DNA from: DASYUM01 sp036001225
GTDB taxonomy: Bacteria; Methylomirabilota; Methylomirabilia; Rokubacteriales; DASRDR01
Assembly: GCA_036001225.1 (NCBI GenBank)
Contig: DASYUM010000339.1
Coordinates: 4,964 to 68,963 of the forward strand
Direction of reading: 5' to 3'
DNA: 64,000 nt
A program made the position numbers and the translations under genes. Shown here one piece after another: positions 42,693-52,066 of the stretch. Numbering within the stretch: position 1 is the stretch's first letter; the number at the start of each line of letters is the position of its first letter. Below the pieces are notes generated by a model, which was not told the origin of the DNA, ran no database searches, and saw only the letters and a program-made list of their open reading frames with translations.

Positions 42693-43699
42693 GGCCCCGC
42701 CGTAGCGGCGGGGCGCACGATCTCCTCCGCGATCATCTGCAGGTAGTCGATCCGGGCGGCGGGCTCCCGCGGCAGGCTGTAGATCGTGAGGCCGACCCCG
42801 TCCAGGCCCATCGCGCGGGCGTGGCCGAGCGTCTCCCGGCAGTCGGTGGGCGTCCCGCAGATCGTCCAGTCCTCCAGCGGCGCGTCGAAGCCGAGCTGGA
42901 GCTCCATCATGGTCGGCTCCTGCATCGCCCACGCCCGGTACATCGCGAAGGTCTTCTCGAGGTAGGCCCGGGCCGCGGTCGCCGCCGCCTCCCGGCTCTT
43001 TCCGACGATGAGCGCGCGGGACGCGCAAACCGTCCCCGCCGTCGGCTGGCTCGCCTCCCGCCTCGCATCGCGGAAGACCGGGGTGAGGCGGGCGATGGCG
43101 TCCCAGGCGAGCTGAGGGCCGAAGAAGACGCCGTCGGTCAGCCGCGCGGCGCGACGGGTGGCCCCCACGCTCTGGGCGGCCATCTCGAGCGGTGGGTGGG
43201 GGCGCTGACGCGGCAGGAGGCCCATCCGCCCGGCCGTCAGCCGGGTGTACCGGCCCTCGCAGGTCACCTCCTCGCCCGCCCACAGCCGCTTCATGAGGTC
43301 GAGCGACTCCTCCAGCTTGGGGACCCGGTCCTTGCGGCCGAGTCCGACCGCCTCCAGCTCCTTCTCGCGGTAGCCGATGGCGACCCCGACGTCCAGGCGC
43401 CCGTGGCTGATGTGGTCCAGGGTCGCCAGGTTCTCGGCGGCCTCGATCGGATTGACGAGCGGCAGGAGGAGCATCGAGGTCTTCAGCCGCATGGGCGCCG
43501 TCTCGGGGGCGAGCCGGGCCAGGATCGGGAACGGCTGCGGCCACACGGTCGGGTGGGAGAGGAGGTGGTGGCCGATCGAGACCCAGGCGTAGCCCATCCG
43601 GGCGGCGGCGCCGACGACCTCGATCGCTTCGTCGATGATCTGGGTGGGAGACCGGTCGGTCGGGCTCCAGAACGGGGTGAGGTGAAACCCGATGCGCAT
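42689..43699 (-). CDS. LLM-class flavin-dependent oxidoreductase
   Basis: A 336-residue luciferase-like flavoprotein, first gene of the four-gene cluster. It has AARMGYAWVSIGHHLLSHPTVW, LKTSMLLLPLVNPIEAAENLATLDHIS split across the barrel, GRLDVGVAIGYREKELEAVG and ICGTPTDCRETL near the C-terminus, which is the general LLM pattern. It is a different subgroup from the other LLM protein in the cluster. It may supply reduced-flavin-dependent oxygenation. The upstream gap to the kinase gene is only about 90 bases and holds no strong promoter. Confidence 0.85.
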   Translation of the reverse strand: MRIGFHLTPFWSPTDRSPTQIIDEAIEVVGAAARMGYAWVSIGHHLLSHPTVWPQPFPILARLAPETAPMRLKTSMLLLPLVNPIEAAENLATLDHISHGRLDVGVAIGYREKELEAVGLGRKDRVPKLEESLDLMKRLWAGEEVTCEGRYTRLTAGRMGLLPRQRPHPPLEMAAQSVGATRRAARLTDGVFFGPQLAWDAIARLTPVFRDARREASQPTAGTVCASRALIVGKSREAAATAARAYLEKTFAMYRAWAMQEPTMMELQLGFDAPLEDWTICGTPTDCRETLGHARAMGLDGVGLTIYSLPREPAARIDYLQMIAEEIVRPAATAGP

Positions 43700-43788
43700 C
43701 GGCGAGTACGCTACCCCAGCGACCGGCGGGACGCAACGCGTCGCGGGGGCATCGTCACGCGACCACGGCTCCTCGCCCGAACGGGCCC

Positions 43789-46700
43789 CTATCTCCCCCC
43801 CGCCCGCCAGTGCCCGAAGACCGCCGTCAGCTCGGCGTAGTCCACCGGCTTCACGAGATGCGCGTCGAAGCCCGCCTCCAGCGCCCGCCGCTGGTCCTCC
43901 GACCGACCGTAGCCGGTGAGGGCGATCAGGCGGGTGCGGCGGGCATCGGGACTGCGCCGCACCGCCTCGGCGATGCCGTACCCATCGAGCCCGGGCAATC
44001 CGATATCCACCAGCGCGACGTCCGGGCGCAGCGCCAACAGCTTCTCCAGGCCGGTCACCCCGTCGTGCGCTTCCTCCACCTCGTACCCGTGGACCTGGAG
44101 CAAGATGCGCAGGCTGTCGCGCATGTCCTGGTTGTCCTCGATCACCAGAACCCGGCGGCCGGGCAGCTCCGGCTGCCCTCCGGTGGCCTCGATCGGCGCC
44201 GGGGGGGCGCTCAGGAGCGGGAGGCGCACGACGAACTCGGCGCCCTGGCCGGCTCCCTCGCTGGAGGCACTCACCGTCCCGCCGTGCAGCTCGACGAGCC
44301 GCCGGACCAGGGCCAGGCCCAGGCCGAGCCCGCCCTGGGAGCGATCGAGTGACTGACGTCCCTGGGTGAACAACTCGAACACGCGCGGCAGAAGTTCAGG
44401 CGAGAGACCGATGCCGCGGTCGCGCACGCGAAGGACGGCGGTGCCGCCGTCCCGGCCCACGTCGACCCGAATCTGGCCGCCCGGTGGGGTGTACTTCACG
44501 GCGTTGTCGAGCAAGTTCGTCACGATCTGTTCGATCCGCGCCGGATCGGCCTCCACCCAGGCCGACTCTCCGGTGATCCCGACATCGTGCTCGCGCGTGC
44601 GCTCGGCGTGGTCGAACGCGGCCAGGCATTGCTGGGCGATGGCCTTCAGATCGATCCGTTCGCGCTGGAGGGCGATCTTGCCCGAGCTGACCCGTGACAC
44701 TTCGAGGAGGTCGTCGACGAGCCGCGCCAGATGCCGGCTCTGGCGATTGATGATCGCACGCAGCTGCCCGGCGGGATCGTCCTGGCTCGCAATCCGCTCC
44801 AGCACCAGGATCGCGTTGCGAATGGCGGCCAGGGGATTACGCAGCTCGTGGCCGAGCATGGCCAGGAACTCGTCCTTCGCCTGGTTGGCTCGTTCGGCTT
44901 CGGTCCGGGCCGCCTGCTCCCGCTCGAACCGCTCGGCGTTCTCCAACGCCAACGCCGCCTGGTCGGCAAAGCCTCGGGCCAGCCGCACCTCCCCCTCGCT
45001 GAAGGTGCGGCCCAACGGGACTCCGATCCCGAGGGCCCCGATCAAGCGGCCCTTGGCGGCGAGGGGCAGCGCGAGCACTCCGCGGTGCGGCGCCTGCTCC
45101 AGCCGCCGGCGTATCTCCGGCGTGTGCTGAATCCGCGGATCGTTCAGGGCATCCGGGGTGAAGACGGGCTCCCCGGTCCGCACGGCCAGCCCCACTGTCC
45201 CCGTCCCCCGGGGCAGGGTGAGGTCCGGACCGAGCGCCGGCCCCGTCTCCCCGTACATGGCGACCGAGCTGAGGTCACCGGAGGCCGGATCCAGGCGATA
45301 CACGATCGCGAGCTGGGCCCGCAAGAGTCGGCAGACGTGCTCGGCGAGCCGGGTGCCGACCTCCCGCACGTCCAGGAAGTGGGCGAGGATCCTCGCGACC
45401 GCCGCCAGCGCCTCCGCTTCGTCGCGGGCCTGGGTTTCCAGTTGATAGAGCCGCACTTGCTGCACGACGAGGGCGAGCCGGTCGCCGACGAGCCGGAGCA
45501 GCGCCACGTCGTCGTCGCTGAAGCGCCGGGGCCGCACGCTGCCGACATGGACCACGCCGAGCAAGCGGCCCTCGACCATCAGCGGAACGCCGAGCAAGGA
45601 ATGCACCTGTCTTCGGAGGAACGGGCTCACCACCGGGAACCGGGACACGTCTTCCACCGCGATCGGCTCTTGGCGGGCCGCCACCGCGCCGGCAAATCCC
45701 TGGCCGATCGGGATGTGGATGCCCTTGTCCTCCTCCTCTTCCCGCAGACCATCGGAGGCCGAGACGACGAGCTGGGTTCCCGTCTCGTCGAGGAGCAGGA
45801 CGGTCGCGGTATCGGCGGCCAGGGCCGCCCGGACCCGCCCCAGCAACTCCCGGGGCATGTACCGGAGCTGAAGGCGGGAGAGCGCGGCGTCGCTCACCGC
45901 CTGGAGCCGACCGAGCTTCTCGGCCCCGGCTTCGGCCGCGGCGCGGGCCTGCCGCTCCCGCGCCAGCAGCACGGCCCGCTCCTGCTCCCCGCGCTGGCGC
46001 TCGATGAATTGTCCGATCTGGGTCCCGATCGTGCTCATCATCCGCAGCAGGTCGGCGTCCGGTGGCTGGATCTCGCGGCTGAACGACTCCAGCACTCCGG
46101 CCACCTCGCCCTGGGACAGGACCGGGAACGCAAAGGCTCCGTGGAGTCCCTCCCGGGCCGCGATGGGAGCCCGCGGGAAGTTGGAATCGTGGACGACGTC
46201 GGTGACCCAGACGGGCTGGCCACTCGCCCACACCCGACCGGGTAACCCGATGCCCGGCCGGAAGGTCCGGGTTCCGCTGTCGGCTTCGAACTCGGGATAC
46301 GTCAACCCGCGGGCGCGCCAGACGTCCACGCAGCGCAGCACGCCCGCGTCCGCGTCCCGGACCCACAGCGCCCCCACGTCCCAGCCGAGGCTGTCGCAGA
46401 TGGCTTCCAGGACCTTGGGCGCCGCCTGGCCGAGGTCATCGGAGTCGGCCAATGCCCGAGTGACCGCGTAGTCGGCCGCTCGCCGGCGCTCCGTGATCCC
46501 CCGCTCGTGCATCACGGCCGCCAGGAGCAGCCCGCCCACCGCGACCACGGCCATGAAGAACTGCACCAGCACGAGGCTCTCGTGCGTGTTACCGGTCGCG
46601 AACGGTCCGAAGCCGCCCCTCGTCCCCCAGATGGCGATCGCCGAGACGACGGCCGCCGTCGTCGTCGTCCCGAGCTGGCCGAAGCGGAACGCCGCCCAGA

Positions 46701-47370
46701 TCACGAACGGAAAGACCAGGTATTCCAGGGGGTGGCCACTGTCCACCGCCGGCAGTTGCCCGGCGAAGACCACCAGGCTCACCGCCGTCAGGCCCAGCAC
46801 GAGGCTCCCGGCCTCGAGGAGACGGCTCGGCGACCAGCGCGGCCCACCGGCGGCCCACGCGAGCAGCAGGGGGGCCACCACCAGATCACCCAGGGCGTCG
46901 CCCAGCCACCACACCCACCAGATGCGGGTCCACGCCGACCAGGGCTGGACGCCGCCCAGGGTCAGGCTGGCGGTGCCGATGGTGGCGCTGACCGCGGTGC
47001 TCACCAGGGCGCCGAGGGTCACCAGCCCGAGAACGTCCCGCAGCCGACCGAAGGTCCGACCGGGACCCATGAGGCGCCGGAGCAAGACGGCGCCGACCAC
47101 CGCCTCCAGCGTGTTGCCGGTGGCGATGCCCACCGCGGTCCCGATGGGCTCGTGCGCCGTCAGGTTGGCGAGGAAGGCGCCCAGCCAGATACCGGGGGTC
47201 AGGCGATAGCCGAACAGCAACACCGCGGCCAGGGCGATGCCCGTGGGTGGCCAGACCACGGTCACCTGCTCGGCGACGAACGCCATGCTGAGGCCGAGCT
47301 TAGCGGCGCCGAAGTAGACGGCGGCCGCGCCCAGGCTCAGCGCGATGTCACGAAGGGCCCGACCCCGCAT
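43789..47370 (-). CDS. MASE1-containing hybrid histidine kinase with GAF domains and receiver
   Basis: A 1193-residue membrane sensor. The MASE1 domain (about residues 5-300, eight helices, EQVTVVWPPTGIALAAVLLFG) is followed by three GAF-type domains (about 310-465, 500-660, 680-830). HisKA has the phospho-His in FLAMLGHELRNPLAAIRN (about 840). HATPase follows (NLLDNAVKYTPPGG about 955; GGLGLGLALV), then a receiver with acceptor Asp in VALVDIGLPGLDGYG (about 1120) and Lys in HLVKPVDY. I start at ATG 47370; the frame extends to 47559 but that reaches into the promoter. No partner regulator is adjacent. Confidence 0.9.
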   Translation of the reverse strand: MRGRALRDIALSLGAAAVYFGAAKLGLSMAFVAEQVTVVWPPTGIALAAVLLFGYRLTPGIWLGAFLANLTAHEPIGTAVGIATGNTLEAVVGAVLLRRLMGPGRTFGRLRDVLGLVTLGALVSTAVSATIGTASLTLGGVQPWSAWTRIWWVWWLGDALGDLVVAPLLLAWAAGGPRWSPSRLLEAGSLVLGLTAVSLVVFAGQLPAVDSGHPLEYLVFPFVIWAAFRFGQLGTTTTAAVVSAIAIWGTRGGFGPFATGNTHESLVLVQFFMAVVAVGGLLLAAVMHERGITERRRAADYAVTRALADSDDLGQAAPKVLEAICDSLGWDVGALWVRDADAGVLRCVDVWRARGLTYPEFEADSGTRTFRPGIGLPGRVWASGQPVWVTDVVHDSNFPRAPIAAREGLHGAFAFPVLSQGEVAGVLESFSREIQPPDADLLRMMSTIGTQIGQFIERQRGEQERAVLLARERQARAAAEAGAEKLGRLQAVSDAALSRLQLRYMPRELLGRVRAALAADTATVLLLDETGTQLVVSASDGLREEEEDKGIHIPIGQGFAGAVAARQEPIAVEDVSRFPVVSPFLRRQVHSLLGVPLMVEGRLLGVVHVGSVRPRRFSDDDVALLRLVGDRLALVVQQVRLYQLETQARDEAEALAAVARILAHFLDVREVGTRLAEHVCRLLRAQLAIVYRLDPASGDLSSVAMYGETGPALGPDLTLPRGTGTVGLAVRTGEPVFTPDALNDPRIQHTPEIRRRLEQAPHRGVLALPLAAKGRLIGALGIGVPLGRTFSEGEVRLARGFADQAALALENAERFEREQAARTEAERANQAKDEFLAMLGHELRNPLAAIRNAILVLERIASQDDPAGQLRAIINRQSRHLARLVDDLLEVSRVSSGKIALQRERIDLKAIAQQCLAAFDHAERTREHDVGITGESAWVEADPARIEQIVTNLLDNAVKYTPPGGQIRVDVGRDGGTAVLRVRDRGIGLSPELLPRVFELFTQGRQSLDRSQGGLGLGLALVRRLVELHGGTVSASSEGAGQGAEFVVRLPLLSAPPAPIEATGGQPELPGRRVLVIEDNQDMRDSLRILLQVHGYEVEEAHDGVTGLEKLLALRPDVALVDIGLPGLDGYGIAEAVRRSPDARRTRLIALTGYGRSEDQRRALEAGFDAHLVKPVDYAELTAVFGHWRAGGR

Positions 47371-47744
47371 GAGCAGATCCGCGCCTGGCCGCCCGGGATG
47401 CGCGCGGTCGAGGGCTCCGGCAGGACCGGCGCGCCATTCCGGGGGTGTCGATGGGTTTCCCGGCGGAGGGGGGGCCAGCACGATACCTCCTTGGCTACCC
47501 TCCCCCCCGAGAGCAGCCGGGCGAGGCCAGTGAAGGCCAGCCTCGCGAACGCGGACCACAGTCTAGGGACGGCCTGGCCATTAGTCAAGAATTGGACCGA
47601 TCGCCTGCGGAGGCGGATGATGCGCGCCCCGTCCCGATGTCGGCGACCCTGGCTTTTCCTGCTCGCCTCGATTTGCTGGCATGCCGCTGTCAGCATCGCG
47701 GAGCGGCCGGTCCCGGCCCCCGCCGGAAAGTGAGGCGCGCCACC
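47371..47744. other. Divergent intergenic region between hybrid kinase and sugar ABC operon
   Basis: This 374-base gap separates two divergent starts. It contains a good sigma70-like promoter for the kinase (47588-47560, minus). For the rightward ABC operon I see only a GAGG ribosome-binding site at about 47732 and no convincing promoter pair. The part between 47371 and 47550 has G-rich tracts but no repeat shared with other sites. No small gene is supported. Confidence 0.5.
47560..47588 (-). promoter_or_regulatory. Sigma70-like promoter for the MASE1 kinase
   Basis: The minus strand has TTGACT (47588-47583), a 17-base spacer and TAGACT (47565-47560). Predicted transcription starts near 47553, leaving a long leader of about 180 bases before ATG 47370. 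This rules out the GTG at 47559 as a start. Confidence 0.55.
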
Positions 47745-49087
47745 ATGTCCAGGTGCTCGAGGCTGACTACTCCGTGGGTCGTCGCGTTTGCCGGCCTGCT
47801 GCTGACCGGGGGGAACCCGGGCCCCGCCACGGCTCAGCCGGCCATCGCGGCCGGGAAGCCGGTCGAACTGCGGGTGGCCTGGTGGGGCTCGCAGGATCGG
47901 CACAATCGGACGATCAAGGCCATCGAGCTCTTCCAGAAGAAGTATCCGCACATCAAGGTCAGCTACGAGTTCGCCGGCTGGCTCGATTACTGGACCAAGA
48001 TGACCACTCAGGCGGCCGGGCGCAATCTGCCCGACATCATGCAGCAGGACTATGCCTACATCAGCGAGTGGTCGTCCCGCGGCTTGCTCTCGCCCCTCGA
48101 CGAGTACGTCAAGAGCGGCACCATCGATACCCGCGACGTCTCGGATCCACTCCTCCGGGGCGGTGTCGTCAACGGCAAGCTGGTGGCCATCAACCTCGGC
48201 TCCAACTCGCAGTGCTGGGTGCTCGACGTGGATGCCTTCAAGAAGGCGGGCGTGGAGCTGCCGCCCCCGAACTGGACGTGGTCCGACTTCGAGAAGATCG
48301 CCCTCACCTTGCACGAGACGCTGGGGATCTGGGGCATGGGCTCGGGCACGTGGAACGAGCAGCTCTGGGGGTCGCTCTACCTTTCGGCCGGGCAGTGGCG
48401 ATACAGCGCGGACGGAAGCCGGGCCGGCTATGCCGACGACAAGCCGTTGGTGGACTACCTCAACATGCTGCTGCGGCTGCAGAAGGCCAGCGCCCTCATC
48501 CCGCGGGCCGATGAACTCTCCAGTCACAACATGGAGACCCAGGCGTGGAAGTCACCCCGATCGTCACCCGCAAGGCGGCCATGGCCTACTTCTGGAGCAA
48601 CCAGGTCGTGGCCGTCTGGAAGGCGGCCGGCGGCGACGAGCGGAACTTCGCCATGGTGCCCCTCCCCCGGGTTCCGGGCGCCAAGTCCGCGAACTACCTG
48701 AAGGCGTCGCAGTTCTGGAGCATCACCTCGCAGGCCAAGGCCCCCAAAGAGGCCGCGATGTTCATCGACTTCTTCACGAACTCCATCGAGGCCAACGACA
48801 TCCTCCTGGCCGAGCGGGGGGTACCGATCTCCAGCACGGTGCGGCAGGCCCTCACGCCGAAGCTGGGCCGATCGCAGGTGGAGATGTTCGCTTACCTCGA
48901 TCGGCTGGCCAAGGACGTTCAGCCCATCCCGCCACCCGATCCGCCGGGTCACACCGAGATCGTCAAGAACGTGTTCGTGCCGCAGGTGATGGATCCGGTG
49001 GCCTACGGGCGGCTGACCCCCGAGAAGGGCGCCGCCCTCTTGCGGCAGGAGGTCAACGGCATCCTCGCCGCCAAGGCGAAGAAGTAG
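47745..49087 (+). pseudogene. Sugar ABC transporter substrate-binding protein, frameshifted
   Basis: A family 1 extracellular binding protein with signal peptide (TPWVVAFAGLLLTGGNPGPATAQ) and core ELRVAWWGSQDRHNRTIKAI, FQKKYPHIKVSYEF, NLPDIMQQDYAY. At 48540-48545 the frame breaks after HNMETQ and resumes one frame over as VEVTPIVTRKAAMAYFWSNQ to the stop at 49087. One missing G in CAGGCGTGG (expected CAGGGCGTGG) explains it, restoring about 447 residues. The rest is well conserved (MFIDFFTNSIEANDILLAERG), which argues for recent mutation or sequencing error. It is the first gene of an ABC transporter operon with two permeases. Confidence 0.85.
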
Positions 49088-49180
49088 CACGGCGCTGCGT
49101 CGCCGGGGCGGGAACGTCAGGAAGGGGCGGCGGGCGCCGGCCATCCCCGGCCGCCTCCAGGATGCACCGCGAGCCCAAGC

Positions 49181-50152
49181 ATGAATCGCGCGCCGGCGTC
49201 CTCCATCCCGGGCGAGGGCCTCCTGCGGGCGGGCGTCCGCGAGCGGCGCGTGGTGGCCGGCCGGGCTCGACTCCGGGCGCGCACCATCGCCGGCTACGCC
49301 TTCATCTCCCCCTGGCTGTTCGGGTTCCTCGCGCTCACCTTGTTTCCCATGGCGGCGTCGCTCTACTTCGCGTTCACCGACTACGACATCCTCACGCCGC
49401 CGCGCTGGATCGGGCTCGCGAACTTCCGCCGGATGTTCTTCGAGGATCCGCGCTACCTGCAGTCGGTCGCGGTCACCTTCTTCTACGTGGCCATCGCCGT
49501 GCCGCTGCGGCTCGCGTTCGCGCTGGCGGTGGCGATGCTGCTCAATACTCCCCGCCGGGGTGTCAGCGTGTACCGGGCCGCCTACTACGCCCCCTCGGTG
49601 GTGGACGGCAGCGTGGCGGTGGCCGTGATGTGGCGGCAGGTGTTCGGGACGGAGGGGGTGATCAATGCCGTCCTGGCCATCCTGGGCATCCCGCCCGTAC
49701 GCTGGCTCGGCGACCCCGAGGTCGCCATCTGGACGCTGATCACCCTGGCCGTCTGGCAGTTCGGGTCCCCGATGCTGATCTTCCTGGCCGGACTGCGGCA
49801 GATCCCCGCCGAGCTGTACGAGGCGGCCGCCATCGACGGCGCGGGGGCGGGGGCCCGCTTCTTCCGGATCACGTTGCCGATGCTCTCGCCGGTCACCTTC
49901 TTCAGCGTCGTGATGCAGACCATCACCGGCTTCATGGTCTTCACCCAGGCCTTCATCGTGACCGGCGGCGGGCCGATGGACACGACCCTCCTCTATGCGC
50001 TCTACCTGTACCGGCGGGCCTTCGAGAGCTTCCAGATGGGCTACGCCTCGGCGATGGCGTGGGCGCTGCTGCTCGTGGTGGCGTTCTTCACGGCCCTGCT
50101 GTTCAAGTCCTCCGGGTACTGGGTCTTCTACGAGGCGAAGGAGCGACGGTGA
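49181..50152 (+). CDS. Sugar ABC transporter permease (MalF/UgpA type)
   Basis: A 323-residue inner-membrane permease with six helices, the first at about residues 37-60 (AGYAFISPWLFGFLALTLFPMAAS). The ATPase-contact EAA loop is ELYEAAAIDGAGAGARFFRI around residue 211. Family pairs of this kind import oligosaccharides, glycerol phosphates or polyols. The stop overlaps the second permease start. No ATP-binding protein gene is in this operon within the window, so a shared ATPase (MsmK type) would be needed. Confidence 0.92.
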   Translation: MNRAPASSIPGEGLLRAGVRERRVVAGRARLRARTIAGYAFISPWLFGFLALTLFPMAASLYFAFTDYDILTPPRWIGLANFRRMFFEDPRYLQSVAVTFFYVAIAVPLRLAFALAVAMLLNTPRRGVSVYRAAYYAPSVVDGSVAVAVMWRQVFGTEGVINAVLAILGIPPVRWLGDPEVAIWTLITLAVWQFGSPMLIFLAGLRQIPAELYEAAAIDGAGAGARFFRITLPMLSPVTFFSVVMQTITGFMVFTQAFIVTGGGPMDTTLLYALYLYRRAFESFQMGYASAMAWALLLVVAFFTALLFKSSGYWVFYEAKERR

Positions 50153-51012
50153 CGATGCGGCCACCGGCCCGGCGGCGGCAGCGGGCGCTCCGGACCGTGA
50201 TCTACCACGGGGCCGTCGCCGGGCTGGGCTTCGCGATGCTCTACCCGATCCTGTGGCTGTTCGCCAGCTCGTTCAAGGGCCCGGTCGAGATCTGGACGGA
50301 CGTGATGTCGCTGGTGCCCCGGCGGTTCACCCCCGAGAACTACATCAACGGGTGGGCCGGCTTCGGCGGGATCACCTTCGCCACCTTCTACAAGAACTCG
50401 CTGATCTACGCCGGGGTGGGCACGCTGGCCGCGGTGATGAGCTCGGCGGTGGTGGCGTACGGATTCGCGCGCCTCCGCTTTCCCGGGCGAGGGTTCTGGT
50501 TCACCTGCATGCTGCTGACGCTGATGCTGCCGTATCAGGTCATCATCATTCCCCAGTACGTCTTCTTCACCAAGCTCAATCTGGTGAACACGTTCTACCC
50601 GCTGCTGCTGCCCCGCTTCTTCGGCATGGCCTTCTTCATCTTCATGATCATGCAGTTCATCCGTGGCATCCCCAAGGAGCTGGACGAGGCGGCGGAGATC
50701 GACGGGTGCAGCCAGTTCGGGATCTTCGTCCGGATCATCCTGCCGCTGATCCGGCCGGCGTTGATCACCGCCGCCATCTTCTCGTTCTACTGGACGTGGG
50801 AGGACTTCCTCACGCCGCTGGTGTACCTCAACGAGCCGAAGCTGTACACGATCTCGGTGGCCCTCCGCTCGTTCGCGGATCCGTCGGCGGCGACCGACTG
50901 GGGCGCCATCTTCGCCATGTCGGCGCTGTCGCTGGTCCCGGTGTTCGTCGTCTTCATCGTCTTCCAGCGGTACCTGGTCCAGGGCATCAGCACCACCGGG
51001 ATGAAAGGATAG
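50149..51012 (+). CDS. Sugar ABC transporter permease (MalG/UgpE type)
   Basis: The second permease, about 287 residues and six helices. The EAA loop is ELDEAAEIDGCSQFGIFVRI and the C-terminus QRYLVQGISTTGMKG is characteristic. AAGGAG (50138-50143) spaced five bases supports the GTG at 50149, which overlaps the previous stop (GTGA); the ATG at 50155 is the alternative. It partners the MalF-type permease. The downstream dehydrogenases suggest the sugar or polyol is oxidised after uptake. Confidence 0.9.
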   Translation: MTMRPPARRRQRALRTVIYHGAVAGLGFAMLYPILWLFASSFKGPVEIWTDVMSLVPRRFTPENYINGWAGFGGITFATFYKNSLIYAGVGTLAAVMSSAVVAYGFARLRFPGRGFWFTCMLLTLMLPYQVIIIPQYVFFTKLNLVNTFYPLLLPRFFGMAFFIFMIMQFIRGIPKELDEAAEIDGCSQFGIFVRIILPLIRPALITAAIFSFYWTWEDFLTPLVYLNEPKLYTISVALRSFADPSAATDWGAIFAMSALSLVPVFVVFIVFQRYLVQGISTTGMKG

Positions 51013-51023
51013 GCCGGGACTCC

Positions 51024-52043
51024 ATGGCGCCCCCGGTACGGTTCTCGGTCATCGGCGTCAACCACAACCACATCTACGGCCAGACCAACCTGCTGCTCCG
51101 GGCGGGGGCCGAGCTGGCCTCCTTCTTCGCCGAGGAGCCCGACCTGGCCGCCCAGTTCGGCAGCCGGCATCCGCAGGCCAAGCCGGTGGGCGACCGGCGG
51201 GAGATCCTGGAGGATCCGAGCATCCACCTCGTCGTCAGTGCGGCCATCCCCTGCGAGCGCGCTCCGCTGGGCGTGGAAGCCATGCGCCACGGCAAAGACT
51301 ACATGAGCGACAAGCCGGCCTTCACCACGCTGGAGCAGCTGGCCGAGGCGCGCCGGGTCCAGGCCGAGACCCGCCGCATCTTCTCGGTGTGCTTCAGCGA
51401 GCGGTTCGAGAACCCGGCCACGGTCCGGGCCGGCGAGTTGATCCGGAGCGGCGCCATCGGCCAGGTCGTCCAGACCGTCGGTCTGGGCCCGCACCGGATC
51501 AACGCGGCGAGCCGCCCGCCGTGGTTCTTCAAGCGGGCCCAGTACGGCGGCATCCTCACCGACATCGCGTCACACCAGGCGGATCAGTTTCTCTTCTTCA
51601 CCGGCTCGACCCGGGCCGAGGTGGTGGCGGCCCAGGTGGCCAACTGGAAGTTCCCGCAGTGGCCGGAGCTGGAGGATTTCGGCGAGATGCTGCTGCGCGG
51701 CGACGGGGGAACCGGCTACGTGCGGGTGGACTGGTACACCCCCGACGGGCTGAGCACGTGGGGCGACGGCCGCCTGGTGATCCTCGGCACGGAGGGTTAC
51801 ATCGAGCTTCGGAAGTACGTGGACGTCACCGGACGTCCGGGGGGGAATCACCTGTTCCGGGTTGACCGGGCGGGGATGCACTACGAGGGCGGCAGCGGCG
51901 GCGATCTGCCCTACGGTCGGCAACTCGTCGCCGATGTCGTCAACCGGACCGAGACCGCCATGACCCAGGCCCACTGCTTCCTGGCTTCCCAACTGGCGCT
52001 GGAAGCCGAGGCCAAGGCGGTGCGGCTCGGGCACCTTCGCTGA
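51024..52043 (+). CDS. Gfo/Idh/MocA family NAD(P)-dependent oxidoreductase
   Basis: A 339-residue sugar or polyol dehydrogenase-like protein. The N-terminal Rossmann region is FSVIGVNHNHIYGQTNLLL, in which the usual GxGxxG glycines are replaced by GVNHNH, an atypical nucleotide site. YMSDKPAFTTLEQL corresponds to the EKP motif (here DKP). The C-domain contains LTDIASHQADQFLFFTG with a candidate catalytic His. It lies 11 bases after the permease gene. Given the altered glycine motif, NAD binding should not be assumed. Confidence 0.85.
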   Translation: MAPPVRFSVIGVNHNHIYGQTNLLLRAGAELASFFAEEPDLAAQFGSRHPQAKPVGDRREILEDPSIHLVVSAAIPCERAPLGVEAMRHGKDYMSDKPAFTTLEQLAEARRVQAETRRIFSVCFSERFENPATVRAGELIRSGAIGQVVQTVGLGPHRINAASRPPWFFKRAQYGGILTDIASHQADQFLFFTGSTRAEVVAAQVANWKFPQWPELEDFGEMLLRGDGGTGYVRVDWYTPDGLSTWGDGRLVILGTEGYIELRKYVDVTGRPGGNHLFRVDRAGMHYEGGSGGDLPYGRQLVADVVNRTETAMTQAHCFLASQLALEAEAKAVRLGHLR

Positions 52044-52066
52044 TCCGCGGAGCAACCGGAGGCACG

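Noticed and set aside
47445..47744. Earlier start for the sugar-binding protein
   Set aside because: The upstream codons give no sensible protein; the ATG at 47745 is followed by a clear signal peptide.
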